Counted from the stretch's first letter, positions 1 to 11,150 are shown. The stretch: 64,000 bases of DNA from Xiphydria camelus (GCA_963678675.1 OY783193.1:9231394-9295393); one strand, 5' to 3'. Program-made: numbers and translations. Notes: generated by a model from the sequence alone, not told the origin.

Positions 1-858
1 TTTTCCAGGTCTGTAGCAATCCTCTTGTATATACTTCAAAGTAAACCGATTTCTCTCCCTTTCTCTTCTTTCCCTTCAAAGGGCTGCTCGGTTCGTCCTG
101 CATGCTCGCCCGTAGATATAGCAACGGACGCGAAGATCGTATCGAGATGGTATCGACCCTTCCTCGTAATTTCCCTCGCGAAACGAGATAACCATCGAAT
201 CTGGGGAATCTGCGTAGTGCGAGTCTACCGTTCTTTCCGCAGGAGGAGGATACGTAGTCACACAGGCGGGTAAAGAGCCGATCTTCCGTGGGTACAGGTG
301 TTCGCGCGGGGAGGCTGAGCTATGCACCTAAAAGCGTCGTATCTCCTCTAATCGTATCGCGCTCGATCGCGATCTTCGAACGTTTCCCCTACCCGCGGTA
401 AGATATTATACCTCGAAAAAACGCGCGCCTTTTTTTCTTCCCGGTCGGAGGGAAAATCCTGTAGAATTCCGTGTAGGTATTTCTAGCGAGCGATTAGCTA
501 TTTCTCTCGCGGCTATCTCTGGAATGTGGAAATCATTCGAACGGCATTAGGATGTGCGTCGATAAGCGTGTAATTCGCTCGTTCGAGGGATGACGGCGTT
601 AGGATGCGAGTATCTTGTTAATTGTTGATTTAACCGTCGCGGTTAGTTTAGCTTGTTTCTGGCGATAAGCTCGCTCTGGCAGAGCGTTTATTACCCGGGT
701 ATATGATGAATATGCATACGAAATATGTGTGTGATGTATTCATTTTGATTGCTTAGCGTACACAACATTTTTTAACGATGATGAATAGATACTCCCGCGA
801 TAAACACTCGTAATATAAATAACTATGCGCAATAGTAATCAGTGGAATGCAAGGGGCA
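1..858. other. Gene-free stretch
   Basis: The left half is moderately CpG-rich and the right half AT-rich. The short open frames near 25-330 overlap on both strands and show no splice sites or recognisable domain. I see nothing else that can be supported here. Confidence 0.5.
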
Positions 859-1080
859 CACGGAGAAAAAAAATTGGTCGTTCCAACCAAATCGTTTGGG
901 TTTAAGATTTTTCGTTAAACTAATCATTATGTTTGATTTCACTGTATATCGTTGGCATAACTAAATTTCTGTTGTTTCATTCAATAAAATTCGTTTTATT
1001 GATGGATAGAAATCAATTCAACTTCACTGCTTTGTTAAATTAATCGGAGTTGGTTTGTTTCAACGAAAGTTTTTGTCAGA
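859..1080. mobile_element. Degenerate palindromic miniature element (CACGGAGAAAA end)
   Basis: The left end reads CACGGAGAAAAAAAATTGG, matching the terminal motif of the miniature elements found throughout the window, and is preceded by CA. The right end near 1075 (TTTTTGTCAG) is a weak match to the inverted motif, so the boundary is uncertain. The interior is AT-rich and non-coding. Confidence 0.35.
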
Positions 1081-1109
1081 CGAATAGTGGAAGTATTGTG
1101 GTAAATATA

Positions 1110-1320
1110 CTGAGAAAAAAAATCGTTAGATTCAACTAAATTTTGAGGTTACGGGCGTCCAACACTAAATATTATATATAGTTACTCGAACAAATTCGAA
1201 CAAATATAGTTACTCGTTGAAGCGGGTAAGTATCTAGTTACCTCAACTAAATGTTAGTTAATCAGACTACTCGTACATATTTGTTGAGATAATTGTATAT
1301 TTTAGTTGGCCGCCTGGGGG
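1110..1320. mobile_element. Partial miniature element, left end only
   Basis: ACTGAGAAAAAAAATCG at the left matches the shared terminal motif. The interior repeats blocks such as GTTACTCG and CAACTAAA. No convincing right end is visible before the G-run at 1324-1338, so this is probably a truncated or decayed copy. Confidence 0.3.
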
Positions 1321-1323
1321 CCT

Positions 1324-1338
1324 GGGGGGGGGGGGGGG
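1324..1338. repeat. Poly-G run of 15
   Basis: An uninterrupted G homopolymer follows a GGGGGCCT block. Runs of this kind recur at 7084, 19230 and, as C, at 55074. Such runs are prone to length error in assemblies. Confidence 0.9.
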
Positions 1339-2119
1339 TCATGATTTGAACATTTTTATTTTCAGTGCAACCATATCAATTTCCGAATACATATATCCAG
1401 CCAAAGATCATTTTTCGACAAAACAAACATAATCAACGTACCGTATAATACGACTTTTTTATACGTACATTCTACCGAGCTCTTATTAGATGAGTTTACA
1501 ATTAGCGAGATAATTAGGAAGAAGCGAATTGCCGAACGAGATTAGATTCTCTCGTGCTAACGCGAGGTCGACGTTACGGATACGGATTCGGCGCGGAGGG
1601 ACTAACAGACTCCGCGCCGGAAGTCTCTTCTTCTGTACTTTGCCGCCTCTCGGTCATTAATTAACGAATTCGACTGTAGTACGACCGGCTCGAAACAGAA
1701 GCCTCTTCCGCGCGCGCGTTTATATTCACCGCGGGGCGCTCGGAGTGACAAATAGTCCCTCGGTTGTTTCACGAATCGTTCGACTCCGTTCCCTCCCGGC
1801 GACAGAATAGCAAGGACCGCAGCGCACTCCTCGTCCCTTCCAGCTTCGCTGCAGCTACTATTATATCTCCTGCCTTTTTTCTGCCTCTACTCTTCGTCGG
1901 TTTCGATGCTTTCTCTCTCCCTCTTTCTCTCTCTCTCGCGGTTGATGCTCTTCGCTTCTTCGCCTGTTCTGTTTCTATCTCTTATCCTGTGCTCATAATA
2001 TGCTGATACTGCTTTGTACTTATCTGTCTGTAGGTACTATTAGATATATAACTACTTGTACTGTGCACTGCCTAGCAGTGTGCAAAGTTTTGTTCAGACT
2101 TTGAACAATAAACATCCAT
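1339..2119. other. Gene-free stretch
   Basis: AT-rich to about 1540, then CpG-rich with a pyrimidine-rich plus strand leading into the CT microsatellite. The open frame at 1764-2006 has a low-complexity Phe/Leu/Ser translation and looks non-coding. Confidence 0.45.
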
Positions 2120-2219
2120 ATCTCTCTCTCTCTCTCTCTCTCCCTCTCTCTCCCTCTCTCTCCCTCCCTCCCTCCCTCCCTCCCTCTCCCTCTCTCCCTC
2201 TCTCTCTCTCTTTCTTTCG
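2120..2219. repeat. (CT)n / (CCCT)n microsatellite
   Basis: About 100 bases of CT dinucleotides, interrupted in the middle by CCCT tetramers. The apparent reading frames over it (Ser-Leu or Arg-Glu repeats) are products of the repeat. Confidence 0.95.
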
Positions 2220-4281
2220 CCGGCAGTGCAACGTGCAATTTACTCGGTTTCCTCTCTTTCTTCTCCCCCGCCCCGTACACCCCTTGCGACACAGTTTTCG
2301 CGCCACCGCAGGTTTCACTTCTGCGAACGGGACCGGTTGACAATCGGCGACGTTTCGCAAGAGTGGACGATGTGAGTCGACTCGTCACGCCGTTGACGTC
2401 AGTCCCGCAATTGCGCGCGTCGCCCGGGACGTAGGTAAACGGAGGAAGAGGAGGAGGCGAACGATTTTTTTTGTCGCGGTAATCGGAGGCGTCCGTAGGA
2501 AAAATGAAACGTGGGTTCTCGAGAATAAGACGTTTCGAAAGAGAGTGCTCCTCGAAGGTCGCAGAAGATAATTTTCCCGTCGTTTACCGTTGAATCTGGA
2601 ATGGTTGCTGAGGGAAATGTTAACGATTCGCTCGGTACATTAGACACGAAACATTGCCGTAAAAAAGAATCCCAAGAAGGCGGTGAGAGCGATCAGTGGA
2701 GAATGTTAAATCGTGACGAACCAGGTTGCCGTAAAAAAAAGCACACAAGTTAACTCTCACGGAGTCTTGCGGTGAAATCTTTCGTGAGCTTCGCGAGGGT
2801 TACTTTGCAAAGGCAAATCGCCTTCGATCATTCGGCGAGCAAAGGCAAATGTCTCGCTTTCGCCCGCCGGGCAGTTTAGTCTGGTTGACTTTCGACGCTC
2901 CGGATAATAAACTCGCGCTCGCCACGCGGCGCAACGTTTCGGTCGATAAACCCGCGGTGCGAGGAAGTGGCGAAGTGCGTAAAGTGTATTATCGCACGTG
3001 TCGAGCGCGAACCGTACGTCGAAGAGAAGTTTGAGACGTCGAAAGCTTTCCTAGAATCGATACTCCGATTTGCATGTTTTTTTTTGTCATCGATACTCGT
3101 TCGCAATTTGTCTCTAATGGTCATTCTCGCTTTATCCGTCATGTACTTTCCTTTCTCTCATTTTATTTTCTCCGTTTTGGAGCCCGCAGCTGGTTAATTA
3201 TTCGGGGAACCTCGTTGTATTATTTTACGGCTCTCGCGTTGCTTCGATATAGGTACTCGAGCCCGCTGACGGAATAATTGTAAAAAGAAGCAAAAGAAGG
3301 AGACGATGACAGGGCGGAGAAAAATAAGAATCCAACGAAAGAGAGAGGGAGAATTTCGTGAGAGAGGAGGGATTTCCGGAAAACCCAATTTCGCGAAGGG
3401 CCCTCCCTGGCCCTTCCACCCCCTCCAAGGAGCACGTTTCCGGTTTCCTGGCGGTGGTTTCCGGGCGCCATGTTGGCAACACCGATCACGTAGGAGATTT
3501 CCGGCGGTCTCCTCTGACTTCTCGCGGTGCTCACCGACGTGCGCTCGACGCCTTATGTAGGTGTCAACGCTCACGAAAATCGGACGTTAGAAGCGTCGAA
3601 TTAGGGATTCCTCGGGGTTTTCGAAGGATTTCCCTTGGATCGGGCGGGAAATCGCGGTGGGAACTTTGAAGGGAGGAAATGGGGGATGATTAACGACGGC
3701 GAGGAGCATTAGTAGGACCAGCAGGATTCGCCGATGGCTTCAGAAATCATAATGAGGGAGAACAGTGACATTCAAATCGTTTTAATGGCCCTTCGCTATC
3801 ATGGCGAGTAATCATAACGAGGGGCCAATAGAACGAATGACACGTTTCTTTTTACTCGTAATTCGTTAAATAGTACTTTTTTACACCGCTTACGATTGAC
3901 GCTAATCTATTTCATTTCCAGTCATTTCCAGACGGACGTGACTTTCGATTACAACTCCACTCCTCGCCGAATAAAAAACGTCGCCTGTACACGCCTGGAT
4001 TACGGGATACCTGCTGGTGGAGTGATTCATCGCTAATAAATATTTATTTTATACGAATCAGCTGACCGCGATGAATCAGCCGAGGTGCGTCCTGCGCGTG
4101 TACGATGCTCAACGGCAAGGATAAAGAAGTTTAGGTTTAATTGGATTTTGTAAATCGTGTGGTTACCCATCGTCGTTACGGAACACCTAAATATAGTTTC
4201 TCGTTCGTTATAATTGTATAAATTATTCGGCACTTAATCCTGTATTCTGTAGTTCAATGAAATAAAGAAAATAATTGCCCA
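2220..4281. other. Gene-free stretch, CpG-rich
   Basis: Overlapping open frames on both strands (for example 3194-3574 minus and 3306-3669 plus) are composition-driven and show no domain. Around 3768-3840 there is an imperfect inverted repeat (AATGGCCC...GGGGCCAA). No transcript signal is convincing. Confidence 0.4.
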
Positions 4282-4534
4282 CGCGGAGAAAAAGAATTGG
4301 TTGAATCTACTGAAAATTACCTGCGAGGTTGCGAGTAATTATTTATTTATATCAATGAAATTTTTAAATACATCAATTAGATATCTCTTTCTTACAATAA
4401 TGTGGTGCACTATGTGACTGCAAGGAAGAAGTATCTAATTATTATAAAAAAAAGATTTATTTGATGTAAATAAATAATTACTTGTGACCCCGCAAGTCAT
4501 TTTCAGTAGAATCAACTAATTCTTCTTCTCCGTG
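4282..4534. mobile_element. Palindromic miniature element, family F1
   Basis: 253 bp, with ends CGCGGAGAAAAAG and its complement CTTCTCCGTG, flanked on both sides by CA (4280-4281 and 4535-4536). The arms fold over nearly the whole length, around GAATTGGTTGAATCTACTG and AATAATTACTTG. A sister copy lies at 12386-12637. It has no coding capacity, so it would depend on a transposase supplied elsewhere. Confidence 0.85.
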
Positions 4535-4536
4535 CA

Positions 4537-5370
4537 CCTCAAAGGGTGCGTTAATATTCCGGAATAGATTTCTAAATTTTAATCGGACCCTTTGATCAGA
4601 TTTCGTAAAGTTCGAAGCCAATTAGCGTCGACAAATTATTTAATCAGTCATTAAGTCCGTACAAAGAAAGTAGGACGTTCGGTCAGACGCTGCGACGTCC
4701 GCGTTTCTCACGTGTCGCCCGGCCGCCTCATCAAAAAAGAAGCACTTAAAATATTTATATCGACTGGCCCGGAGGCCGCGCCGTGCGGTCTGCGAATCTC
4801 GAGCGTCGAACGTCGCCGCGTTCGCGATTTCTTCGCGGATCGCACGGCGATGAATCGCGTAGTCGCGCTCTTCTCTCGCGCGGCCAATTTACGCGGAGCA
4901 CTCGGCGCGCATTCCGCGTCATTCCTAATTGTAAGTAACGTAACGGGTCCGGCGTACATTGATGTTGAAATGGAGAAAAAAAGTGTACAGCGTTCGCCGG
5001 CGAATGCGATCGAAAAACGTTTCGTCGGAGACGCGATCCGTAAGAAATGCGGAAACGACGTGGCGGTGGCGGCATCGTCGTTTTCGTCCTTGGAATTGCA
5101 CCGGTATTCGTCGAACACTTGTAAATAACCTTTGCGAGTTTGTAAATCGCGAAAACGGACCGTGAACGAACGGGTTGAGATGTGGTGCTCGCGGAACGCC
5201 GATGGGCTGAGAACGTCGAGTCGCTTCGAAGCGATGGTGACTTTGGCTTCTGCACAGGCGAAGAAGAAGAGTCTCTTTTGCCTCTTTGGTCTCAAGATCG
5301 ATAATGATTCTAAAACCTATGTGAATCAGCGAAGATCTCTCCCAATGGTCGGACCGTTAGCATTGTTATT
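4537..5370. other. Gene-free stretch, CpG-rich
   Basis: From about 4690 onward the sequence is CpG-rich, and both strands stay open for up to 195 codons (4708-5295 minus, 4712-5128 plus). The translations are Arg/Ala/Ser-rich with no domain. This symmetry argues for composition rather than coding. Confidence 0.4.
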
Positions 5371-5562
5371 TTCGTCTTCATCTCCATCTTCATCTTCGTC
5401 TTCGTCTTCGTCTTTGTCTTCATCTTCATCTTCATCTTCGTCTTCGTCTTCATCTTCGTCTTCACCTTCGTTTTCGTCTTCGTCATCGTATTTGCTGTCG
5501 CCTTTATCCTCGTCAACGTCTTCGTCTCCGTCTTCATCCTCGTCTTCGTCTTCGTTTCCGTC
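5371..5562. repeat. TCTTCR hexanucleotide-type microsatellite
   Basis: About 190 bases of imperfect TCTTCG/TCTTCA repeats. On the minus strand the repeat is read as alternating Asp and Glu in one frame and Lys/Met/Thr in another. Neither is evidence of a gene. Confidence 0.95.
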
Positions 5563-6688
5563 GTACGTAGACCCGAGAGACACTAATTCACGCGTCTGCT
5601 CCGCGGAAACGTCGTCGACCGAGCGCACCGTTTAACCGAGCAAAACACGAGGAATTCCCGCCACGCGACGAAGGTCGTTGCATGCGGCATGAATGAGTGC
5701 AGCGGCTGCGGATGCTGTCGGTGCAAAGCATTTATGACGCACGCTCGATACACAGGTGCAATATCGCAAGAACCGTATCGTCCGCTCTCGTCGGCCATTC
5801 GCGCCGCGGAGAATCCGAGGTAGTTCTCTCCGCTCGCGAGTTACACAAGCGAGAGGGAGATGAAGAAAGGAGATGGAGGAGGAGGGAGCACGAGCCTTGA
5901 CCGCGCCCCCTGGCGGTTGGCGACCCTGCGGAGTCCGAGTTCCCGCCGCCGATTTGCCGATCCGGAGACGAAATTGCTCGGTCGTTCGGAACGTCTCGCC
6001 GAGCTTCGCTTCTGGTGGCTCTCGCGGGGAAAGGCCGCGTTCCCGCGACTTCCGTAATGACTGGGTATAATGACCAACCGATTTTACGGACGAGAGGTAT
6101 TTATCTATTTTCTCGTGCTTTGTTTTCCCTCTAATTCTACAGGTATAGTATGAGTTCGATGGAGCGTGTGCACCTTGACTCCACTCGAGCGTGGAGAGTT
6201 TTTCTGTATTTCGATAGAATATATTATATTTTTCTTCGATTTTTGTTTAGGCCGCGTATATCCGCCTTAGTAGGCGGGGATCGAATTTCCGAACCGGTTC
6301 AACTGGCCACTCTCCCCAAAGATAACGCCAATCTCGCCAAAGCTGGACGTTATCCGCTCTTGGCATCTCTCCCATCCGATTAAGAACTCGCATTTATCTC
6401 GAACGCCCGTGCCGCGGGACGACGCGAACTAAGTAAGTACATCGTGCGTCTTGCGCGTCGACCGGTCGTCGATATACAACACCGCGACTCGGCAAATACA
6501 CGTCGCGGCGGGGCCGCACAGCCGCAGTCGCCGCCGCCGCGTGTCGTAATTGAAAAACAGCGTGGATTACGGCGGCGCGTTTCAGGTCGCTCACACCTGT
6601 GGCTCCGGTCCAGTCGGTCCGGTCGAATCTGCCCTCTCGGTCGATCCGTAGGGCTTCTCTTTCCTCGCGATGAGGCGAGGGGCCGGGT
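5563..6688. other. Gene-free stretch, CpG-rich
   Basis: Short open frames on both strands overlap and show no domain. Nothing beyond high CpG content can be supported. Confidence 0.4.
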
Positions 6689-6716
6689 CGACCGACCGAC
6701 CGACCGACCGACCGGA
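6689..6716. repeat. (CCGA)n microsatellite
   Basis: Six to seven CCGA tetramers in a row inside a GC-rich segment. Confidence 0.9.
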
Positions 6717-7480
6717 CGAGGATGAGAACGCGACTTATGTAACGATCCCCGGTAATTACGCCGCCTTTGCAGGCTTCATTTGTTTATGTGCCGCGCATGC
6801 CCACCGCCAATTTATTAAACCAACAACCACCGCGCGCGCGCTCGAGCCGTTTTTACGCGGCTGATTAAAGCGCAATAGCCGGGCATTAAGAGAACGGCGA
6901 CGACGACAGCGGCGGCGGCGGCTACCCTGAGAACCGGCGTAATCTCTGCGCGCGTTCTCTCGCGTCCGAGCTCCCTCGTACTTGTTGAACTCGCGCGCGC
7001 GCGCGCGCTATGCCCACCGCGCGAGAACTCGATACTTCCTAGACGGTAACTCAAGTAATTGCGGCCGCTTTAGGGTTTTTACAGGGGGGGGGGGGGGGGA
7101 GCGCGCCTGCGCGCGCGCTCGACGGAGAAGGAAAGGGGGACGGAGATAAAGAGGGAAGAGTTTTCCGCGCGAGCAGATGGAAGAAGCGTGGTTGAGCGCG
7201 CAGAAGGGGCCTCCCAGGAATTCGACGAGGGTTGCGGATGGAATTCGCGTGGAGCGAGCGCGGGGGGCGGGTGAGGAGAGGTATCGGGAATTCGATAAAG
7301 GGGACCGTAAAGACGCGCTCTCAGCGCCGGAATTTGTCGCGGTCGGAAGATGCTGCGTGGACCGGATGCGAGGCGCGTTCTCCAGGTTCTCCAGGTTTTC
7401 AGAGTTGTATAAGTACAACGAAATAAGATGGGAAAGTGGCAACTCTTCGTTTTCTCATGAAACTCGGCAAATTAAACCTG
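6717..7480. other. Gene-free GC-rich stretch with GC and G runs
   Basis: It contains an alternating GC run at about 6996-7014 and a 16-base G run at 7084-7099. Open frames at 7008-7442 (minus) and 7177-7530 (plus) overlap and look non-coding. Confidence 0.45.
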
Positions 7481-7602
7481 CACTGAGAAGAATAACCTGG
7501 TCGATCAAACCAAAATCCTGGCAACCATAACCAAACCGTTTGGTGAAATATGGATTCTCCATCTGTTTGGTAAAACTGACCTTTTTCTGGTTAGAATAAT
7601 TA

Positions 7603-7652
7603 CGCGGAGAAAAAAAATAGCGATGGTCTATCACTATTTTTTTTTCTCCGTG
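7603..7652. mobile_element. 50-bp minimal hairpin element nested in F3
   Basis: Almost pure inverted repeat: CGCGGAGAAAAAAAATAG against CTATTTTTTTTTCTCCGTG with a short loop. It is flanked by TA on both sides (7601-7602 and 7653-7654). The sister F3 copy at 36991-37232 reads AATAATTAAACATTTCG at this position, which gives the empty site. It is therefore a real insertion made of little more than its two ends. Confidence 0.85.
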
Positions 7653-7728
7653 TAAATATGCCGTTAGAATAACTAAATATTTGGTTAAACTTACCAGTAT
7701 ATTAGTTAGAATAACTGAACTCGTTTAA

Positions 7729-7811
7729 CACGTTGAATGCCACGTTGGTCCCATGGGACCAACAGGTAATCTACTTTAACCCGACAGCGTTAGTGGCCGG
7801 CGGTCAACGTG
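7729..7811. mobile_element. TTAA-bounded (piggyBac-type) miniature element nested in F3
   Basis: 83 bp with ends CACGTTGA / TCAACGTG, flanked by TTAA at 7725-7728 and 7812-7815. The sister F3 copy carries a single TTAA at the equivalent place (about 37189). TTAA duplication is the hallmark of piggyBac-family transposition. It contains the short palindrome TTGGTCCCATGGGACCAA and no coding sequence. Confidence 0.8.
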
Positions 7812-7849
7812 TTAACCAGATGCGTTTTGCCAAATTATTTTTGTCAGTG

Positions 7850-8494
7850 TATTTTCGGGAAATGAGGAATACCTACGTATTTTTTCGTACAGTACATCGC
7901 GTAACTTTTATCACCGCTAATTTGCCGAATCGTTCCTCCAACGCGTTTTGATTTTTTTCCTGATGAAATACGTGCAAACGGACGAGTGTCCAGTCACGTA
8001 GAAGACTTTGCCGCCGAGACCGGTTCGATAAGTCCGACGAAACGAGAATACGCGCTTCGCACGCTCGGCGCTCGCTTCCTCGCATTGTCGATCGTCGCGT
8101 GTTGGACTCGCGCGAGTAAGGAGCAACGCACCTGGACGACTCGCGTTCCAGCGCGGAACTCGCGTTCGAAAAAATCAATTATCTCGTTCCCACACGACCC
8201 GCGCCAATTATTTGCTCGTCAGATAGCGGGATATATCGCGTAGCCGAGCCGCGAGGATACGTATAAAACTATGTACGGTCGAGGCCGAGGCACATCGTGT
8301 CCGTGGGGTGAATTATACTGCCGCTCGGATTAGTCGATCGCACTTCTATCGGCCGGTTGCGCTCGCTTGGCTTCGAACCAATAACCGCGTTTCTATATTG
8401 GGTGTGAGTCTATGAGACCTGATGCAATTCTAGCGATGGGACGAGAATGCATATCGGGTGTTGCGAGATGAAGAGAACAGCTTGAAAAATAATG
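7850..8494. other. Gene-free stretch with a TATA-like motif
   Basis: Moderately CpG-rich. GTATAAAACT at 8261-8270 is a TATA-like motif followed by GC-rich sequence, but no exon can be identified downstream. The overlapping open frames at 7873-8243 look non-coding. Confidence 0.35.
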
Positions 8495-8498
8495 TTAA

Positions 8499-8782
8499 CC
8501 CTCAAACGCTACAACCTCCGAATTTTTCGTTCCCGCTACAATGGGCCCATAAAGACCCGAGGAAAGTTTAAACTGCAATATTTCGTGTTCAAATTTACAT
8601 AACACACTAAATTTTTGTTTAAGTTGTAGCTCAAAGTCTTACCTTAATGAATATATTACACTTACTTACCACTGTTCATTGCTTACAACAAATATTTTGC
8701 AAACAAATTTTACTGAGTTTTGAAGATACAGCACATTGAAATAAACGCTCGGGTACTATAGGACCCATTGTAGCGTTGAGGG
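8499..8782. mobile_element. piggyBac-type miniature element, 284 bp
   Basis: Ends CCCTCAAACGCTACAA and TTGTAGCGTTGAGGG are inverted and flanked by TTAA (8495-8498 and 8783-8786). Just inside each end is a GGGCCCA / GGACCCATT block. The interior is AT-rich without a coding frame, so it is non-autonomous. Confidence 0.85.
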
Positions 8783-8984
8783 TTAAAAATCGTTTATTCT
8801 CAGGGTTTCTACATTTTTCGCAGTTTTTCCGATTTGTGGATATCCAAATGATTAGATTATGAAGATGAAGACAGCCTAATCGTAGCCCACAAAAAAAAAG
8901 TAATATAAATTAAACCAGTTATTGTGCATTTCTGAGCGAACCCAATAATTACACGCTTAATCGTATATACAGAAGATCACTGCA

Positions 8985-9728
8985 AAATCATCTCGGATGC
9001 ATGCATCGAGAAATGAATCGCCGAGCACCCTCCTAGGAATCCTTCGAAAGAAATTAAAGTTCGCCGAAAAAAAAATTCGGCTCGAGCGAAAACCAATTTT
9101 ATTTCATGTTGAGCGTGGTGTATCGAGAAATAAATCGTCGAGCACCTTTCTAAAATTTCCACCTAACGATATTGGGATTGGCTTAAAAAAAAAAAAAGAT
9201 TCCGCCCTAGCCAATTTTATTGCATAGATGGTCGTGGGGTATCAAGAAATGAATCATCGAGCACCCCTCTTAAAACTCTACTGAAGAATATCAGAGGTCG
9301 TAAAAGAAAAAAAAATGTTCCACCCGAGCAAGAGAGAGAGACGAGAATACCAATTTTATTACACAGACGGACACGAAGTATTGAGAAATAAAACGTTAAA
9401 TCCCCTCTCGAAATTCCGCTTAAGGATATTGGAATTCGCAAAAAAAAAAGAATTCGTCCGAGCGAATAGCAGTTTTATTGCATAGACCGGCCGTGCGATA
9501 TCGCAAAAATAATTTTCGAACACCTCTCAAAATTCTACCGAAAGATATTATGGTTCGCGAAAAAAAAAAAGAATTTTCCGCCCGAACGCGAATACCAATT
9601 TTATTGCATAGACAGCCGTACGATATCGCGAAATAATTTATCGAACACCCTCCCAAAATTCTACCGAAAGATATTAGAGGTTTGCGAAAAAAAAAAAGAA
9701 TTTTCCGCCCGAACGAGAGAATATCAAT
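8985..9728. repeat. ~120-bp satellite, at least six units, truncated by an assembly gap
   Basis: Units start near 8985, 9097, 9213, 9355, 9473 and 9599, with a further start cut off at the gap, giving periods of about 112-142 bp. Each unit carries TTTTATTGCATAGAC, a TATCGAGAAAT-like block, CGAGCACC, an A-run of 8-13, and TTCCGCCCGA. Divergence between units is moderate. A related piece is embedded at 14829-14990. Confidence 0.85.
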
Positions 9729-9928
9729 NNNNNNNNNNNNNNNNNNNNNNNNNNNNNNNNNNNNNNNNNNNNNNNNNNNNNNNNNNNNNNNNNNNNNNNN
9801 NNNNNNNNNNNNNNNNNNNNNNNNNNNNNNNNNNNNNNNNNNNNNNNNNNNNNNNNNNNNNNNNNNNNNNNNNNNNNNNNNNNNNNNNNNNNNNNNNNNN
9901 NNNNNNNNNNNNNNNNNNNNNNNNNNNN
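9729..9928. other. Assembly gap (200 N)
   Basis: Exactly 200 unresolved bases directly follow the satellite. The gap probably represents a collapsed or unassembled part of the array, so its true size is unknown. Confidence 0.99.
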
Positions 9929-9995
9929 AGTTACGGAGGGATGGAGAATAATGGCGACCTTCGCTAAGTGACATTTCGACACCGAACCCGCCCGG

Positions 9996-10248
9996 TATAT
10001 AATCTTGAGAGATCGTGGGAACTCGTGTCCTGCCGCCACAACCGTTCGCGAGCGTATAATCGTGCTTTCCTGTAGTGTATCGTGCGGCAGTTGAGGACGA
10101 TTGTACGGAGTCGTTTCAACTGTCTGGCGATTCGATTGCGAAACTGCAACGGCAGCTGTGGATTATTGTAGTCGTACACGCGAGATCACGCGTGCAGTTT
10201 CGTCGTTCCAGCAGAGCGAATGAGAGAAGATTTAAAAGATGAGGGTAA
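9996..10248 (+). promoter_or_regulatory. Candidate TATA promoter and short first exon
   Basis: TATATAA at 9996-10002 is followed by about 220 bases of mixed-composition sequence. This ends in an ATG at about 10220 and nine codons that run into GGGTAAGAAGG, a plausible splice donor. An AT-rich, intron-like stretch follows. TATA, a transcribed-looking leader, an ATG and a donor in the expected order are suggestive. However, no downstream exon is recognisable, no homology can be checked here, and the arrangement may be chance. Confidence 0.2.
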
Positions 10249-10358
10249 GAAGGTTTTATTTTTTAGTCAGAATTATTAAGTTCGATTAACGATGGATTCT
10301 TCGTTATATCTCGAAGAATTTCGGGGGTCTTTTATTCGTGTAACTCGTTTTCTATCGC

Positions 10359-11150
10359 GACTGAGAGAAATAATTGCTGGTGCCAAAAAAATGTTTTCTT
10401 TAATCAAAAACATGATATAATTCCAAGGCCAAGCCATGGTTTTCTTCGTGCAAGAAAATATTTAATTGGCTTGAGTATTATAATTGTTTCTTTTTCGCGC
10501 AGAAAGAATTTCTCGCCCCAACGAAGGTACCGTAGCGCGGGGTTACTTTGCACAAGGTTGGTAACTTTGCACACCTAAGTAATTCCCTGAAATAATATTT
10601 TTCATTTGAATATTGGCAACATTGGATGTATCGCGTGCGCATGCCCTTGTCTGTTAGGTTATGTTTAGTGTGCAGATAATATTTAATATTATAATAATAT
10701 TTTTTTTTTACTTTTTTCATTCCTAATACCTTGGCCGGTAAGATAATGGTTTGGGATGTGCAAAGAAACCCATATAACCGTTATGTTTGGCTTCTACGCT
10801 CATTTAAAGGCGCGTGCAATTTATCCCCGATATCGAGGTAACTTTGCACACTTTTCAAAAACAAAAAAAAAATATTATTTATTCATTTTTGATGCAGGTT
10901 TGAAGTGAAATGTATAGAAAAAACTTGGAAATACCACATACTTGAATATTAAATTATTTTACTCAAAACTAAGCAAAAGAAATGCAAAAAATACCAAAAA
11001 CCGTTGCAAAGTAACCCCGCGCTACGGTATTCTTGAGTTAAGAATATTGTATTCTTCGATCAAGAATCTGTAATCTTACAAATTTTTAAGATCACAATGT
11101 TCCTGATTCAAGAAATATTTGTTTGATACTAGCAATTATTTATCTCAGTG
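10359..11150 (+). mobile_element. Miniature element, family F4, interrupted by a TA-type transposon
   Basis: The left end CTGAGAGAAATAATTGCTGG and right end AATTATTTATCTCAGTG are inverted. Sister copies lie at 52765-53239 and 54320-54600, and a partial copy at 11212-11417. Between ACGAAGG and ATTCTTGA it is split by the 498-bp element at 10530-11027. Removing that element leaves about 290 bp. Confidence 0.85.
10530..11027. mobile_element. TA-targeting inverted-repeat transposon nested in F4
   Basis: 498 bp. The ends CCGTAGCGCGGGGTTACTTT and its complement are perfect inverted repeats of about 24 bp, flanked by TA on both sides (10528-10529 and 11028-11029). The neighbouring F4 copy at about 11290 reads ACGAAGGTACTCTTGA, the empty site with a single TA. 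A GTAACTTTGCACA motif recurs just inside the left end and near 10841, as expected for subterminal transposase-binding repeats. TA duplication fits Tc1/mariner/pogo-type elements. I see no transposase frame. Confidence 0.85.

Larger units (their letters stand above)
7481..7849. mobile_element. Miniature element, family F3, carrying two younger insertions
   Basis: The ends are CACTGAGAAG and its complement (TTGTCAGTG). Removing the two inner insertions (7603-7652 and 7729-7811, each with one duplication) leaves about 230 bp. That aligns with the uninterrupted 242-bp copy at 36991-37232, including shared GTTTGGTGAAATATGGAT and GGTTAGAATAATTA blocks. The two flanking dinucleotides differ (TG and TA), so the original duplication has decayed or the ends are slightly misplaced. 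Confidence 0.85.

Noticed and set aside
5310..5628. Asp/Glu-repeat and Ser-rich proteins
   Set aside because: They are translations of the TCTTCR microsatellite in different frames.
9420..10039. Long minus-strand frames through the gap
   Set aside because: Much of each frame is unresolved N, and the rest is satellite sequence with A-runs read as poly-Phe.
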